From positions 3,320,001 to 3,384,000 of the forward strand of contig NC_091940.1 of assembly GCF_041260155.1 (NCBI RefSeq): a stretch of 64,000 nt of DNA, written 5' to 3'. Below, one piece after another: positions 33,616 through 45,137 of this stretch. Under the pieces are notes generated by a model, which was not told where the DNA came from, made no database searches, and worked only from the letters and a program-made list of their open reading frames with translations. This DNA comes from Ptychodera flava (taxonomy: Eukaryota; Hemichordata; Enteropneusta; Ptychoderidae). The translations under genes were made by a program, and so were the position numbers. Position 1 is the first letter of the stretch. The number at the start of each line of letters is the position of its first letter.

Positions 33616-36600
33616 ATGGCCCGTCGATTACATACAGCATTCAAGGGAGCAGTTTTACGAAAAGAATTTCCTGAAGTCAAGCGAGTCAAGGATATCGGGG
33701 AGCTGGTGGATATTGAAGGTATGGTTAAAGAACGAAAGATGTACTCTGTTTATACTGAAATGGAAGTCAAATTATCGGATCCGAAAACTGGTAATACACA
33801 ACCACGTTCATTGTATGTTAAATTAAATGATACATACACAAAAGATGTAAGAGGATCGGGATCGGATGTGGGGCAACAATTAATAGATCGCTACGATCGT
33901 ATGCTTGATACAATTGAAAATGTTGAGGGTTCTGGTCTCGTTCTCGAGGAGATACTTAATTTTGAAGTAATTCTAGTAGAAGTTTTACTCGGGGCTGGCC
34001 CGGAACGGATTCAACTTCCCAGATGGTTAAAAAATAAGCATTGTGTTAGCGATCTGGTGCTACCTTCGGGCAGCGAGAACTGTTTTCAATATGCCATCGT
34101 AGCAAGTTTAAAGTTGGCCGACCCCGAGTTTCGTGAAAAGAAATGTGGTCAGGTAAGGAGAAAATGGAATACGTACGCCCCATTTATGGCTGACTACTGT
34201 TGGGAAGGTATTCCCTTTCCTACGCCCGCCGATCTGACTGTATTCAGGCGCTTCGAGCAGCAAAATCCGGGCACGCAACTTCAAGTGTTTCAGATCTACG
34301 AAAATGATCCCGCTCCCCGTCCGACATAACTGTGTTATATAGTGCCCATTCCGAAGGTGAAGCCGATAGGAATCAAATAGCAAATATCTTACTGATAGTT
34401 GGCGAAGACGGCGGCCGTTCTCACTTCGTACCAATTACTGCGGAAAATCGCCTTCGTAATTCTCGTACTAATCGAAAGAATGAGCGCAGACGGAAGTGTA
34501 TTGTATGGTTTGTAAAAGAGGTTTTAAGTCAACAGAAGAATTAGAAAAACATCAGGTGTACTGTGGAACAGACACTGCCCAGCCAGATTTTCCTAAGGAA
34601 GTGTGTCAATTTGAAGGACATCGGAAGAAGGTTCCTTCTCCCTACGTCGTCTATGCAGATACTGAGGCAATTATTGAGAAGGGGACCGGCCGGCACATTC
34701 CAATTTGTCTTTCGTATGTTATGGTGGAACGGGGGTGGGGAGGATCGCGGGGACCTTCGGAACGAGGCCCGGGCCGACCCACTGTTTATGGTAAAAGAAC
34801 ATTCACAGGTCTCTCCTGTGTTACAGACTTTCTAAAGGATATGAAGAACGGGCCGAGTATTATTCTAAATCGTATTATTGGAAAATAATACCGATGAGGG
34901 ATCCTTCTAATTACCGGCGCGACGGATGTGATCCAGTCTGTATTGCATGTGGAGAGCCGGCAGGATACCGAGTAGTGAAGGAGGAGGCGACCTTCTATTG
35001 CGAAGGATGCCGGCCGTCGAGAACCATTCCTATCTACTTTCACAACCTCAAGGGATACGATGGTTCTTTTATTTTGAAAGAATTACATGAAATCGTTACC
35101 GAAGGAGATGATGGGGGTTCCGGACCAGAGCCTAAAATCATAGCTAAGACGAGCAATGGAGGAATTATGGGTCTCTCGAAAACATTTATTTTTCACGCCT
35201 CAATTGTTGTTGCCGGAGGAAGAGGGAGATAAAGAGACGTTTCTTTTCTATAAAGTTTATGGACAGTGCTCAGCTGATGATGGGTCATTGGCGAAGTTGG
35301 CAAAAACTGTGCCGGAGGATGGGTGGACGGCGGCCCCACTTTCGTACCCGGACATTCAAAGAGCGAAAGGTTTCTTCCCTACGAATATTTAGACTCGGTT
35401 GACAGACTGGGAGAGAACCAGCTCCCGGAGAGGGGGGAATTTTATAGCGAATTGACGGAAGAGGGGATTTCAGAGTCGATTACGAACATGCATTAAGAGT
35501 ATGGGACGAAGTTGAGTGTAAGACGATTCGTGATTATATGGAATTCTATTGTGAGACGGATGTTCTCCTTCTTGCTAATATATTCGAAAATTTTCGGACA
35601 CATGTTTAGAAGCATATAAGTTAGATCCGGCCCATTACATGTCAGCGCCTGGCTTGACATGGGATGCTATGTTACTTTACACGGGTAATAAGTTTAAACT
35701 CATTCAAGATGCTGAGCAGATGACTTTCGTACAACGGGGAATACGAGGAGGTATCAGCCAGTGTAATATTCATTATTTACAGACAAATCATCCTGCTTAC
35801 GCTGGCGCGAATTACGATCCAGAGAAGCCGGTGACCGAAATAAAATATCTCGATGCAAACAATCTCTACGGCTGGGCAATGAGTCAGGCAATGCCTACGG
35901 GCGGACTTCATTGGATGACGATGGAAGAGTGGGAGGAATGGGCCGCCGGCGGAGCGGGGGCCCGAGCTGGCGGAGCTGGCGGAGCGTGGGGACCTGGTTC
36001 CACCTTTCCACCAAGTTTTCTAGAAGTAGACTTAGAATACCCACCGAATTACATGAAGAACACAGCGATTTGCCATTAGCACCGCATCACTATGAATTTC
36101 GAGGCAGGGCGGTCGACTGATTACAAGTGTGATGGATAGAGAGAGATACGTCTTACACTACAAGTTGCTGGAATTCTATCTTCGGATGGGAATGAGATTG
36201 AAAAAGATTTATCGGGTGCTTGCTTTCGATGAAGCTCCATGTCTCGCGAAATATATTGACTTTAACACTAAAATGAGGGCAAAGGGGAGGACAGATTTGA
36301 AAGAATTTCTATAAGCTGATGAATAATGCAATGTTCGGTAAGACAATAGAGGATGTTCGAAAGTACAGAGACTTTAAATTTGTTTCGGACTGGAACGGTA
36401 CGGATAGTGGCCGTAAAAAGATTCAGAAGTATAATCCAAGATGAAACATATAACTTTCATAACTTCCGAAGAGGATGGCGATTCCTGCGACAGTGCCCTA
36501 CTGGAACTGAAAACGGATGAGCATAGATATGTAAAACCAGTTTTCATCGGCGCCGCAGTACTGGAACTTTCTAAGCTGCTTATGTATGAGACGCATTACA

Positions 36601-37169
36601 ATTACTTTCGGGTCAAGTTCCCTGGAATACGATTAGCCTACATGGATACTGACAGTTTGTTTACAGTGTACCGATCCCGGACCCGGACGTAACTTTCAAT
36701 GATATAGTCCGAGAAGATGTTGAAAAGAATGGTGAGAAGTCTATATATGATACTAGTGGGATGAGCGGCCCGCCCCAACTTTCCGAAGATTAATAAAAAA
36801 GTGATAGGTAAATTTAAAGATGAGTTGAATGGTGAACCTATTCTTGATTTTGTCGGCATACGCTCGAAAGTGTATGCTTTTCGAACTCCAACTTCGGAGA
36901 CGAAAAAAAATAAAGGGGTGAAAGATGTTTGTGTTAGAAAACATTTAAACTTTGAAGATTATAAAGATCTATTTGAAACTGGGAAGAAGCCGGAGCCGGC
37001 ACAATTTGTACAGTTTGTACGGAAAAAGGCTGGAGAAATCCGTAGTGAAAAGCGCAGTAAAATCATGATGGCGCCAAATGATATCAAACGTGTGCAGCTA
37101 TACAATCCAGACACAGGCGAATGGCTGGCAGAAACATGGCCGATAGGACGGACGACGGGTCATGGTTAA
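33616..37169 (+). CDS. Protein-primed DNA polymerase B (broken)
   Basis: The N-terminal region has [19 protein letters not shown] then [12 protein letters not shown], a conserved block of Polinton polymerases. Exonuclease-domain marks are [10 protein letters not shown] (Exo I) and [15 protein letters not shown] (Exo II). Polymerase marks are [20 protein letters not shown] (motif A), [14 protein letters not shown] (motif B) and [12 protein letters not shown] (motif C, YxDTDS). The 3' part has [11 protein letters not shown] and a thumb region. Total length is typical. The enzyme copies linear DNA from a protein primer. This gene carries most of the element's breaks. Its stop shares a TTAA with the convergent capsid gene. 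Confidence 0.92.
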
Positions 37170-38428
37170 TATTGTAAAGACATTAATCTACTATTTTCAA
37201 TAGAGACCAGGGCATCACTGATAACATAAATGTGGGCAAATATATTATCATTGTGAGCGTCATCGCCACTCCACGCGGTATCTTTCTTCAGGATCTCAAG
37301 TTGAATTCCGTCCTTTGTGTTCATTACTTTTAAACCATTTCCATGAAACTCAATATCTTTAAAGCTACGCAGATCGATAAATAGACAGAATTTATTCTTC
37401 AAATAATCGGCGTCATCTATATCAATTTCACACCAATCTTTATCTTCAGCAAAATACCGTCGTGTTTCTTTCCAAAATTGTCTTGGTATCATCTTCTGAG
37501 CGTACACTTTATTTGCAATGCCTTCGATTGATACAGACACAGATTCAATGGATGGGTTAAAGAAAAGTTCACTGTTCATTTCTGCCTGATTCTGATTTTT
37601 AGTGAAGAGTATAGCGATACCTCTAATGCTACGTCGTGGTACATTTATATTTTCATTGATAACCGTGTCCGATTCTTTGAATGGGATTGTTCTAAAATAA
37701 TGTATATGCTCGTAAAGGTAACTTTTTCCACCGTTGTAATAACCAGCAGTTGACCTCGCGAGATCGAGGTCAGAAATTGTCTCGTATTCCATTTGAATGT
37801 TTTTTAATTTATAATTGGTTGTAACAACCTGATTACTGACAAGTAATTGGGGGGCGGGTGCCAACGTAATTTCCCATTCAATATGACTCCCTAACGCTTT
37901 TGGATATGCAACTCCATGACCTGTTATTAGGGGGTGAGTGAGACGAATAGCATATTTTGTTTTATATGTGTCGAAAAGTAACTTATCGCCCACGACGTTT
38001 TGATCTGCATCGGTAGAACCGCTTCTCAATTTTCTTAGATTTTCGTTCTGAATTCCGTACAGTGTCATGTTAGTTCTCTCCTTTTTATGTTTGAAGAGAT
38101 CGCGATAACATTCAATAAGGTTATATTTATTCAAATCGAAAAGTGTCTGACCCTCAAATGTGAGTTTCATACGCTCCACCAAATTTTTTGCAACATTTTG
38201 TACTACTCGGTTATATTCATCTCCCATTACTTCGAGATCAAAAACCAGGTCGAAAGTATCTGGAACTAAGAGTACTCCGCTTTCTAACTTCGGACATCGT
38301 ATGATAAGTGTCTGGCCTGGATCTGCCTCACTTGGATTATGAGCAATCACATGATGAGTTCTTTCTGACTTCGTTCCATTCGGTATTCGGTTGGTGAAAG
38401 TCGGTGATAATGTTCTATCGTACCCCAT
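37166..38428 (-). CDS. Major capsid protein, double-jelly-roll hexon-like
   Basis: 420 residues from MGYDRTLSPTFTNRIPN; the longer upstream frame lacks support. It contains VAKNLVERMKLTFEGQTLFD, LNKYNLIECYRDLFKHKKER, TNMTLYGIQNEN and RLTHPLITGHGVAYPKAL, a set I recognise from capsid proteins of invertebrate Polintons and adintovirus-like elements. The length and beta-rich composition suit a double jelly-roll. The frame is intact and its promoter side faces the 38470 gene. It is convergent with the polymerase. Confidence 0.85.
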   Translation of the reverse strand: MGYDRTLSPTFTNRIPNGTKSERTHHVIAHNPSEADPGQTLIIRCPKLESGVLLVPDTFDLVFDLEVMGDEYNRVVQNVAKNLVERMKLTFEGQTLFDLNKYNLIECYRDLFKHKKERTNMTLYGIQNENLRKLRSGSTDADQNVVGDKLLFDTYKTKYAIRLTHPLITGHGVAYPKALGSHIEWEITLAPAPQLLVSNQVVTTNYKLKNIQMEYETISDLDLARSTAGYYNGGKSYLYEHIHYFRTIPFKESDTVINENINVPRRSIRGIAILFTKNQNQAEMNSELFFNPSIESVSVSIEGIANKVYAQKMIPRQFWKETRRYFAEDKDWCEIDIDDADYLKNKFCLFIDLRSFKDIEFHGNGLKVMNTKDGIQLEILKKDTAWSGDDAHNDNIFAHIYVISDALVSIENSRLMSLQY

Positions 38429-38469
38429 TTTCGTGTAATGTATATAGTAGAAGAAAAAAAGAAAATTAA

Positions 38470-38820
38470 TCACATCTTTACGTAAATATTTCCGTCTGAC
38501 TGAAAGATAAATCGATTGCCTGTGTCGCGAATCAATCGAAGAACCCAATATTCTTGGAGATGATGAGCCTCTTGGTCATCCTCAGTATCCTGGAATACAG
38601 CTATGAATTCTAGTCGCTTAAAGAAGTTAGTCTTTTGACATTCCTTCACGAAAGCTAATATGTTATGATAAAGATTATCATCTTTGAGTCGGACACCTGG
38701 ATTTGCTCGAAGGATATGTCGATTTACTCGTCGGAGTTTGCACCATTCCAATTCGACAGAGAAACCAAACAGGTCTTTATTTTTAGAAAGAAACTTTGCA
38801 ATATTCTTTTCACCAAACAT
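38470..38820 (-). CDS. Small Polinton protein, unknown function
   Basis: 116 residues from MFGEKNIAKFLSKNKDLFGF, mixed alpha/beta composition, intact. It sits between the capsid gene and the large coiled-coil protein on the same strand, with gaps of about 40 and 25 bases. It has no catalytic motif; specifically, no H-D/E-C protease triad is visible. Confidence 0.5.
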   Translation of the reverse strand: MFGEKNIAKFLSKNKDLFGFSVELEWCKLRRVNRHILRANPGVRLKDDNLYHNILAFVKECQKTNFFKRLEFIAVFQDTEDDQEAHHLQEYWVLRLIRDTGNRFIFQSDGNIYVKM

Positions 38821-38846
38821 GTTGATGCCGTAGGGAGTGTGATATA

Positions 38847-40139
38847 TTAATACATAATTTTATTTATAATGACTAATGTTAATCCAGTCAAAGATATCCA
38901 TAGCTGTTCTCCAACAAATCCGACCACCGATCCTGCTGTTTTTAATAGAAAACTGACAAGGGAGCCGATTAAACCTGGTATTGCAGCAGCACTTTTTGCA
39001 GCCAATGTTTTTAACCATTCGCCAAATTGCTTTACAATTTCTTTCGCTTTTGTATATACTTTGGGCGGACCTGAACCAGACCCGCCAGTTCCTGCTCCTC
39101 CTCCCCCTGCTCCCGCTCCTCCTCCTCCTCCTCTAGTCACAGCCAGGGCAATTGTTGATATTGTCATTCCAAGGGCAGTCAGTATTGCAGCGATTGTAAT
39201 ACCATTTCGTTTAAATAATTCTGTCAGCTTCAGTCTCAGTGATAATTCTGGATCAGAAATTACATCACGAAGAGACCTAGTCGTAGCCAGACTTTCACGT
39301 GCCTCACTGATCTTACCATGTTCGTATTCAATTCGATTGTCAACTTTAGCTTCTCTTGTTATGAGTTCAGCTAGTAGTTTCTTGGCTTTTTCTTTTCCTT
39401 GGGTGTGATCTTCAGGAATTTCCTTTAACTGTTTTTCAGCTTCTCTTTTCAATAGCCTTATTTTAACTTTTTCGTTGTTAAGCTCGCCAAGACGCATATT
39501 CGCAATCCTTAATTCATCATTAATAGCTCTATATTCTGGGTTTAGATTGTTCCATTGTTCGATTTTATTTTCAAAAGCTTGTATTTTATCTGCATTACCA
39601 GAAGCATCTTGTCGTAAGAATGTCAGTTTATCTTTGTATATACCCATGTCTTTTGGTGTCATCTTTTCAGCCGGTATTTTATCGTTTTCCACATCTAAAG
39701 AATGCAATTCACGACTCACATATTCGGGCTCTGCGCTTGAGTGATATTCGACTCCACTCCATGTGTATACTTTATTTATAAATTCAGGTCCTCCTTTCCT
39801 CCCCCTTAATGTGGATTTCTCTAAAAATCTACTTCCTTTATCCATTGTAACTCTGATGTCTTTATAATACAGTTCACCACCTTCAATCTTAGCATACAAA
39901 ATCAATTCGGTTCGTGCATCCGGATTAGTAATCTTATATTTGTCTAAGAGTCCTTCAGCCATATTTTCTGTAAGTTTTCTTCTCTGTTTAATTAAAATAT
40001 CCACCTGTGGGCTATCCACTGAAGGATCTGGGTTTGCAAAAGTATCATCGGTAAAAGATGTTTCAGCAGTAACATCATCATCATTCAAATTTGCATCATC
40101 GAAATCCTGGAGTGGTATATCTTCTCCTCCTTCTGCCAT
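38847..40139 (-). CDS. Large Polinton coiled-coil protein with C-terminal hydrophobic region
   Basis: 430 residues, intact. There is an acidic N-terminus (MAEGGEDIPLQDFDDANLND), a middle YTWSGVEYHSSAEPEYVSRE block, a long charged coiled coil (about residues 190-300), then RDVISDPELSLRLKLTELFK and a hydrophobic helix (GITIAAILTALGMTISTIAL). A poly-glycine linker (GGGGGAGAGGGGAG) leads to an amphipathic/hydrophobic end (IPGLIGSLVSFLLKTAGSVV). Proteins with this SDPELSLR...GITIA...poly-G or poly-P layout recur in coral and other invertebrate Polintons. The function is unknown; a membrane or scaffold role is inferred. Confidence 0.7.
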   Translation of the reverse strand: MAEGGEDIPLQDFDDANLNDDDVTAETSFTDDTFANPDPSVDSPQVDILIKQRRKLTENMAEGLLDKYKITNPDARTELILYAKIEGGELYYKDIRVTMDKGSRFLEKSTLRGRKGGPEFINKVYTWSGVEYHSSAEPEYVSRELHSLDVENDKIPAEKMTPKDMGIYKDKLTFLRQDASGNADKIQAFENKIEQWNNLNPEYRAINDELRIANMRLGELNNEKVKIRLLKREAEKQLKEIPEDHTQGKEKAKKLLAELITREAKVDNRIEYEHGKISEARESLATTRSLRDVISDPELSLRLKLTELFKRNGITIAAILTALGMTISTIALAVTRGGGGGAGAGGGGAGTGGSGSGPPKVYTKAKEIVKQFGEWLKTLAAKSAAAIPGLIGSLVSFLLKTAGSVVGFVGEQLWISLTGLTLVIINKIMY

Positions 40140-40230
40140 ATTGTATTTCTATATTACTACAATTATTTTTTTATCCCCCCTTACATATACAGTAAAAAAT
40201 GCACATCTCAGTTGTTGAAAGCGTTGAACA

Positions 40231-40647
40231 ATGGCCGACTATATAGAAAGAACAAGTGCTGCATATCGACGAAGTTATAAATTAATGGGTCGAATTGATA
40301 TGGCTCTTAATATTACTAAAGGAATTCTTGTAAGCTCTGCTGTAATAGCAGCAATTCCAACAGTTCCGGTACTGTTAGCCTTAACTCCTATACCTGGCGT
40401 CGTTATTGATGTAATACAAGGAAAAACGGGTGTATCAAAGAGGCGAGAGAAATATAAACATTATTATGTTCAATATAAACAGCTGCTTACACAAATACAA
40501 GAAAAAGGCGCAACAACAGAGGCTCCGGGGTCAGAACTTATTCAGGACATATTTCATCAGGCGCTAGAAATACAAAAACAAGAAGGATTTAGTCCGCCGC
40601 TGGAGCGATATCTACGATATTATGGATTGAATGGATATGAAAGTTAG
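40231..40647 (+). CDS. Small Polinton membrane protein
   Basis: 138 residues from MADYIERTSAAYRRSYKLMG. A hydrophobic stretch (GILVSSAVIAAIPTVPVLLA) lies at about residues 30-52, followed by a charged helical part and an ERYLRYYGLNGYES end. The frame is intact. It diverges from the coiled-coil gene, with about 90 bases between starts. No family is recognised. Confidence 0.5.
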   Translation: MADYIERTSAAYRRSYKLMGRIDMALNITKGILVSSAVIAAIPTVPVLLALTPIPGVVIDVIQGKTGVSKRREKYKHYYVQYKQLLTQIQEKGATTEAPGSELIQDIFHQALEIQKQEGFSPPLERYLRYYGLNGYES

Positions 40648-40837
40648 TTAACTTCAGCTAGACTCCGCGACTGACTGACAACGGGGGTAAAAGTCCCTTT
40701 ATATAGGCTAGTTTGATGGTGATGACTCACACGGAATTTCCCGTACATGTTTATACATGTTGTGTATTTAGGTCAGACAGAACAAGTTTCTACATGTCAC
40801 GGATCACTACCAGCATCAGTGGTACCCAGTGAGTGTA

Positions 40838-41062
40838 TTGCGCAAGTCCAGGTCTGACTCAGCAGGGAATTTCCCCGCTTAGTTCAGGACAATGCACTGC
40901 TGCGTCAAACCCCTGTTGCGCGTGCGTGAGTTCGTATATAGGTCAGGGTTATACTTTAGTTACATGGATGGTTAATTTTTCCTTCGCTTCATGTAGATAA
41001 ATGAATAAAATGGGGTGTAAAATTCTTATTTTGTCCCAGTTGTCCACCTTTACTTTACTACT
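40838..41062 (-). repeat. Polinton right terminal inverted repeat
   Basis: Inverted counterpart of 23760-23983, ending CTTTACTACT next to the AATATG duplication at 41063-41068. It carries about 16 extra bases relative to the left copy. Confidence 0.9.
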
Positions 41063-41068
41063 AATATG

Positions 41069-42371
41069 GATAGGAATGGCTTTCAGTGGGCAGTGATCGA
41101 AAGTTTCACCCAAAAAAGGATTAACAATCTGCCGTACCTAAAGTCCGTGAAATTGAATGACTCTGAGCGGGCAGTTTGCGATGAGTGCCCGGTAAACAGC
41201 TAACTATCTTCCGTACCTAAAGTGCGGGAATTTCAATGGTCATAAATAGGCACAAGCCGACAAGTATGCCGCTGCAGTACTACCAATCTCCCGTCAGAAA
41301 AGTAATAAAGACAGGTGTATCCGATAAAGAGCTGACATTTTTCCAGACATAAAGACCGTGAATAAGATGTCAGGCGATGGGAGCAGGGTACAGGTGTCCG
41401 GGAAAAGACTAACAATCTTCACTACCACAAGTACGGGTATTTGAATGTCGGATGGCGGCGATTGGACGACAGGTGCGTTGATTAAAGGGGCGACAAATTT
41501 ACAAATTTCCCGTACTTAAAGTCCGACGATTTGAATTGCATCAATGGGCTGCCAGGGACAGGTATGCCGGGAAAGAGGTTGAAAATTTGCCGTACAAAAA
41601 GCACGAGAACTGGTATCGCTGTCAACAGGTGCGCCCGGAAAAGGGTCGACATTTTCCGTACCATAGAATATGGACTGGAATGGCTTTCAGCGCGCAGTAA
41701 GCGAAAGTTTTACCCCAAAAAAGATTGACAATCTGCCGTGTCTAAGGTCGTGAAATTGAATGACTCTGAGCGGGCAGTTTGCGATAAGTGCTATCTTCCG
41801 TACCTGAAGTGCGGGAATTTCAATGGTCATAAACGGGCAGAAGCCTACAAGCAAAGTGTGCCGCTACAGTACTACCAATCTCTGTCAGAAAAGAAAATAA
41901 AGACAAAAATGTACAAATTTTAATCTGCATTTACATTTGCCGCAGATGGAAATATCTTTACCTGCCAAACATCAATGAAGATTGATTTTCTTTTTTAAAC
42001 GTAATTTACCTTTCAATGAGTCAACAAAAATAAATGGCGGAAATGCCTATTGATGTGTGGGACTAGCACGGTTCTATGGGGATTTTAGTATCTTCCCGGA
42101 GTCAGTTGATGGCCGTGCTGATAGAAGCTTAAGAAAGTCTCGTACTGCTCCTGAGCGGTCAAACTATCTCTTGACAGAGCGGATGTAGGCCTTTGTTGTC
42201 GAGTATGAAGCGACAAATGTGCTCAGTATAGGTTTGGCAATACCGACCACTAAAATTGGCTAGGACTAGAAAGTCGGACGGCGGGAATTGGTGACAGCTG
42301 TAAACGATTAAAAGAACAGACATTTTCCGTACAGAAGTGCGTGCATAAAGATGCTAGCGGCGGGACCAAGG
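41069..42371. repeat. Host higher-order tandem array, middle part
   Basis: The block after the Polinton (gataggaatggctttcag) is repeated at 41673 (gactggaatggctttcag), giving a higher-order period of about 604 bases. 41300-41667 repeats the sequence left of the Polinton (23385-23753). 41667-41672 is AATATG in an unoccupied unit. 41920-42345 matches 23030-23385. The array is cut by the hAT-like element at 42371. Confidence 0.8.
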
Positions 42372-42930
42372 CAGTGTGCGAAATTAACGTCGGTCCGACG
42401 GTCCGAGACCGACAGATTTCTCGTCGGACCGAAAGATTTTAGCAACATGTCGGTCCTTATGACCGACTGAAATTTTGAATAAATGATGAAAATTTCTCCG
42501 TCAAGACCTGTAACAGATGCAGATGATGACTGACTTTGAATCATGTGATTCAGATTTGAATGTCATGCACCTATCAATGTTTTCCACCTAGGGTCGAGTG
42601 CGAGGCAACGGGATATTGATCGCACTTCGTGTCCTCGCAGTGGGGAATTCGATCTATTGATACGCCAGACGGGGGGAGGTGACAATGTCGCAACAAAGTC
42701 TTGTTTTGTCTTGCGACGTTTTACATTTACGAAGAGTCTAATCCCTCCGATCGACGCGCATAGCACGGTGCAGCTGATTCAGTATGAATTACGTCCGTGC
42801 ATGTAGATACAATTTGGTGCAACAAGCGATATAATATGACATGTATAATAATACTTGCCTCATGACTGTAACCCTGGTAATGTTAGCATATCCGTGTCAT
42901 ATGACAACAACACCCAGAATCATTTCAATA

Positions 42931-43382
42931 CAGTGCTTTTCACCTAGGTACCGCAACTCAGCGTATGAGACGGACACAATCCACGTACGAAAACAAACGA
43001 TAAGCTTGGGTATCACGACACATTTGAAAGTCACCGACTCATTGATTAATTACAGTAAACCAGCATGGGGCAGCCGCTGTCTAGACTGAGAGATAAACAG
43101 TTGACCAGACTTGATCTACAATGTAACTCTTTCTTGTACAATTTCAGCTAAGAGTTCAAGAGGTGAAGGTATTCTCAACAGAAACTAACTAAAAAGCCAC
43201 ACATTGTAGATCAAATGTATCTCTCAGTCTAGACAGAACGGCTGTCCCATGCTGGTTTACTGTAATTAATCAATGAGTCGGTGACTTTCAAATGTGTCGT
43301 GATACCAAGCTTATCGTTTGTTTTGTACGTGGATTGTGTCCGTCTCGTACGCTGAGTTGTGGTACCTAGGTGAAATACACTG
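42931..43382. mobile_element. mariner-type foldback MITE inside the hAT-like element
   Basis: TA (42929-42930 and 43383-43384) flanks CAGTGCTTTTCACCTAGG and CCTAGGTGAAATACACTG. Inverted arms of about 160 bases (to about 43090 and from about 43215) are about 94 percent alike by eye around a 120-base centre. TA duplication and CAGTG ends fit Tc1/mariner. It has no coding capacity. Confidence 0.7.
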
Positions 43383-43639
43383 TAGTTCCACACTTTAAGT
43401 GTTCGGAATTTACATGTACACAAATGTACATAATACAGCCCTTCATTTTATAAAACTGACGCCATTTTCTTTGCTTTGATTTTCAATTGAAGCGTTCAAA
43501 ACATAAACGGTTCATAGAAGAGTTTAAGACAAAAACCTACTACGAGTACGGTGCTGTTGACTAAACATATTTGGTTTTGAACATGGAGGTATTTTTTACC
43601 TCCATGGTTTTGAACTACGCCCGATACAAGGACTAGATG

Positions 43640-44600
43640 TCACACGGTGGTGGCAGTCTCGGAGCAGCCGGGTACGCACGCTCGTTAGAAATTTCGCGGA
43701 AAAGGGGGTGATTTTCGTCGGACATTACGGAGACATCTAGGTCCGTGAAATCGGGAAAAAGGGGTACTTTTTCAGATCACCCTCCGAGAATAGGTCTGCT
43801 TCTTTTCAAGAAAAAGCGTACCCCACATGTATCTGTTGCAGCTACAGATGACGGACGATGTCTAATAACTCAAGAGCCATCAACTAATACAAGATCAAAA
43901 CGGATCAGAAAAGTGATTGTATATGAGCGTGACTGATTAACATATGGTGAAGACAAAACATTGAACGATCACAGTATTTCAAGTTTTCATTATGTCACTA
44001 AAGCATACATTGAACAAGGCAGTCTGTTACTGTGCCACATCAAACACAAAGTCAACCCATGCTAAGCTAATGTATTATGTGTTCCTTTTTCACCAAGAGT
44101 CAGTACACTTGCTTTGAAATTGGTAAATTATGGTATAGGGCCGTTCACAGTTTACGTCACTGTTCTCTCATTAATATGCAAAAATAAATATTTGTCCGCA
44201 TTTTTAGATTACGCTTTTGAAAATTACGCATGCAAGAACGACGAAAATACATCTCAGTGGGCGACACCTAGTGTAACAGTGAATACTAAAAAACATATTC
44301 ACGACTCAGAGTACAAGCTGCAAAAACAGCCACGCATGCAACATTGATAAAATTTGTCCGCATTTCAAGCTGCGTGTCCGATGTCGCGCGCGTACAGCTA
44401 TATTTAGTAACAAACCTGTAACCGTGAACAAGGCTATTCCCAGATATCGGAAAAAAGGGGTTGTTTTTCGCAGTGATTTTCTCCCAGATTTTCCCAAAAA
44501 AGGGGGTGTTTTTCAGAGAAAAATCCTGGGAAAAGAGGTACATTTGAAACTCTGCTAACGAGCGTGGGTACCCACCCATCCAGAGACTGCCACCGCCGGG
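43640..44600. repeat. Diffuse inverted repeat within the hAT-like element
   Basis: ggtggcagtctc...gggtacgcacgctcgttag at 43650-43690 recurs inverted at 44555-44595 (ctaacgagcgtgggtaccc...gagactgccacc), with similar gggaaaaaggggt stretches just inside. It may be another nested element. No duplication is found. Confidence 0.45.
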
Positions 44601-44677
44601 ACGACAGCCCAATGGTGCTACCTGCAGTCGACAGTCAAGTTAACGTTTGGCTACGTTTGTTTGAGGACCGCTAGAAC

Positions 44678-45019
44678 TGTCGTGATGGGGTTTTATGATC
44701 AAGGTTCTTGTCTGACTTATATACAGAACTGCGAACGACACCAGTTCATGCTAAGAACACAAGCTTTATTACGGAACACGCCGTGAGATAAAAAAGGCGC
44801 CAACCGGAACACGACTGTAGCAATTACATGTAAAGGCACCAAAGCGCATGCACCGAATGTAATAGAACACCAAAGGATAAACATTTTTTGGCGGGAGATT
44901 ATAGTCCACAGTCATTGGATGAAAGTTACCAAAGAGTCTGATTGGTAGAACGGATAACACATAGGCTCTGCTTAGTCCTATTAATAATGTTCAAATGATG
45001 TGTCATTTGTTCTCCGACA
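44678..45019 (-). repeat. BEL/Pao LTR (3' LTR of the minus-strand element)
   Basis: 342 bases, TGTCGTGATGGGG...TTCTCCGACA as read on the plus strand. It differs from the other LTR by about one substitution and one single-base indel. Confidence 0.93.
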
Positions 45020-45137
45020 TTCTCCGGCGACGAAAGATAATCTTGAACACTTTCAATATGAATATCAATAAATGATTCGTTTGAACAAAAAACTCAGAAA
45101 TTTCAAAGAGTTAATTGACTCAACAGTTACAACAATT

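Larger units (their letters stand above)
23760..41062. mobile_element. Polinton (Maverick), 17.3 kb, fossil
   Basis: Inverted ends starting AGTAGTAAAGTAAA are flanked by a 6-base duplication AATATG (23754-23759 and 41063-41068), the usual Polinton arrangement. Inside are protein-primed DNA polymerase B, RVE integrase, FtsK/HerA-type packaging ATPase, major capsid protein and conserved small Polinton proteins on both strands. Size and gene set fit a once-complete element. It is broken, with roughly ten or more reading-frame breaks, mostly in the polymerase. The TIRs are about 96 percent identical by eye apart from one indel of about 16 bases, so it is moderately old, though TIRs may be homogenised. 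It is inserted in a host tandem array. Confidence 0.95.

Noticed and set aside
38869-39408. 179-residue plus-strand frame with a poly-proline stretch
   Set aside because: Antisense shadow of the intact coiled-coil Polinton gene; the prolines are its poly-glycine linker read backwards.
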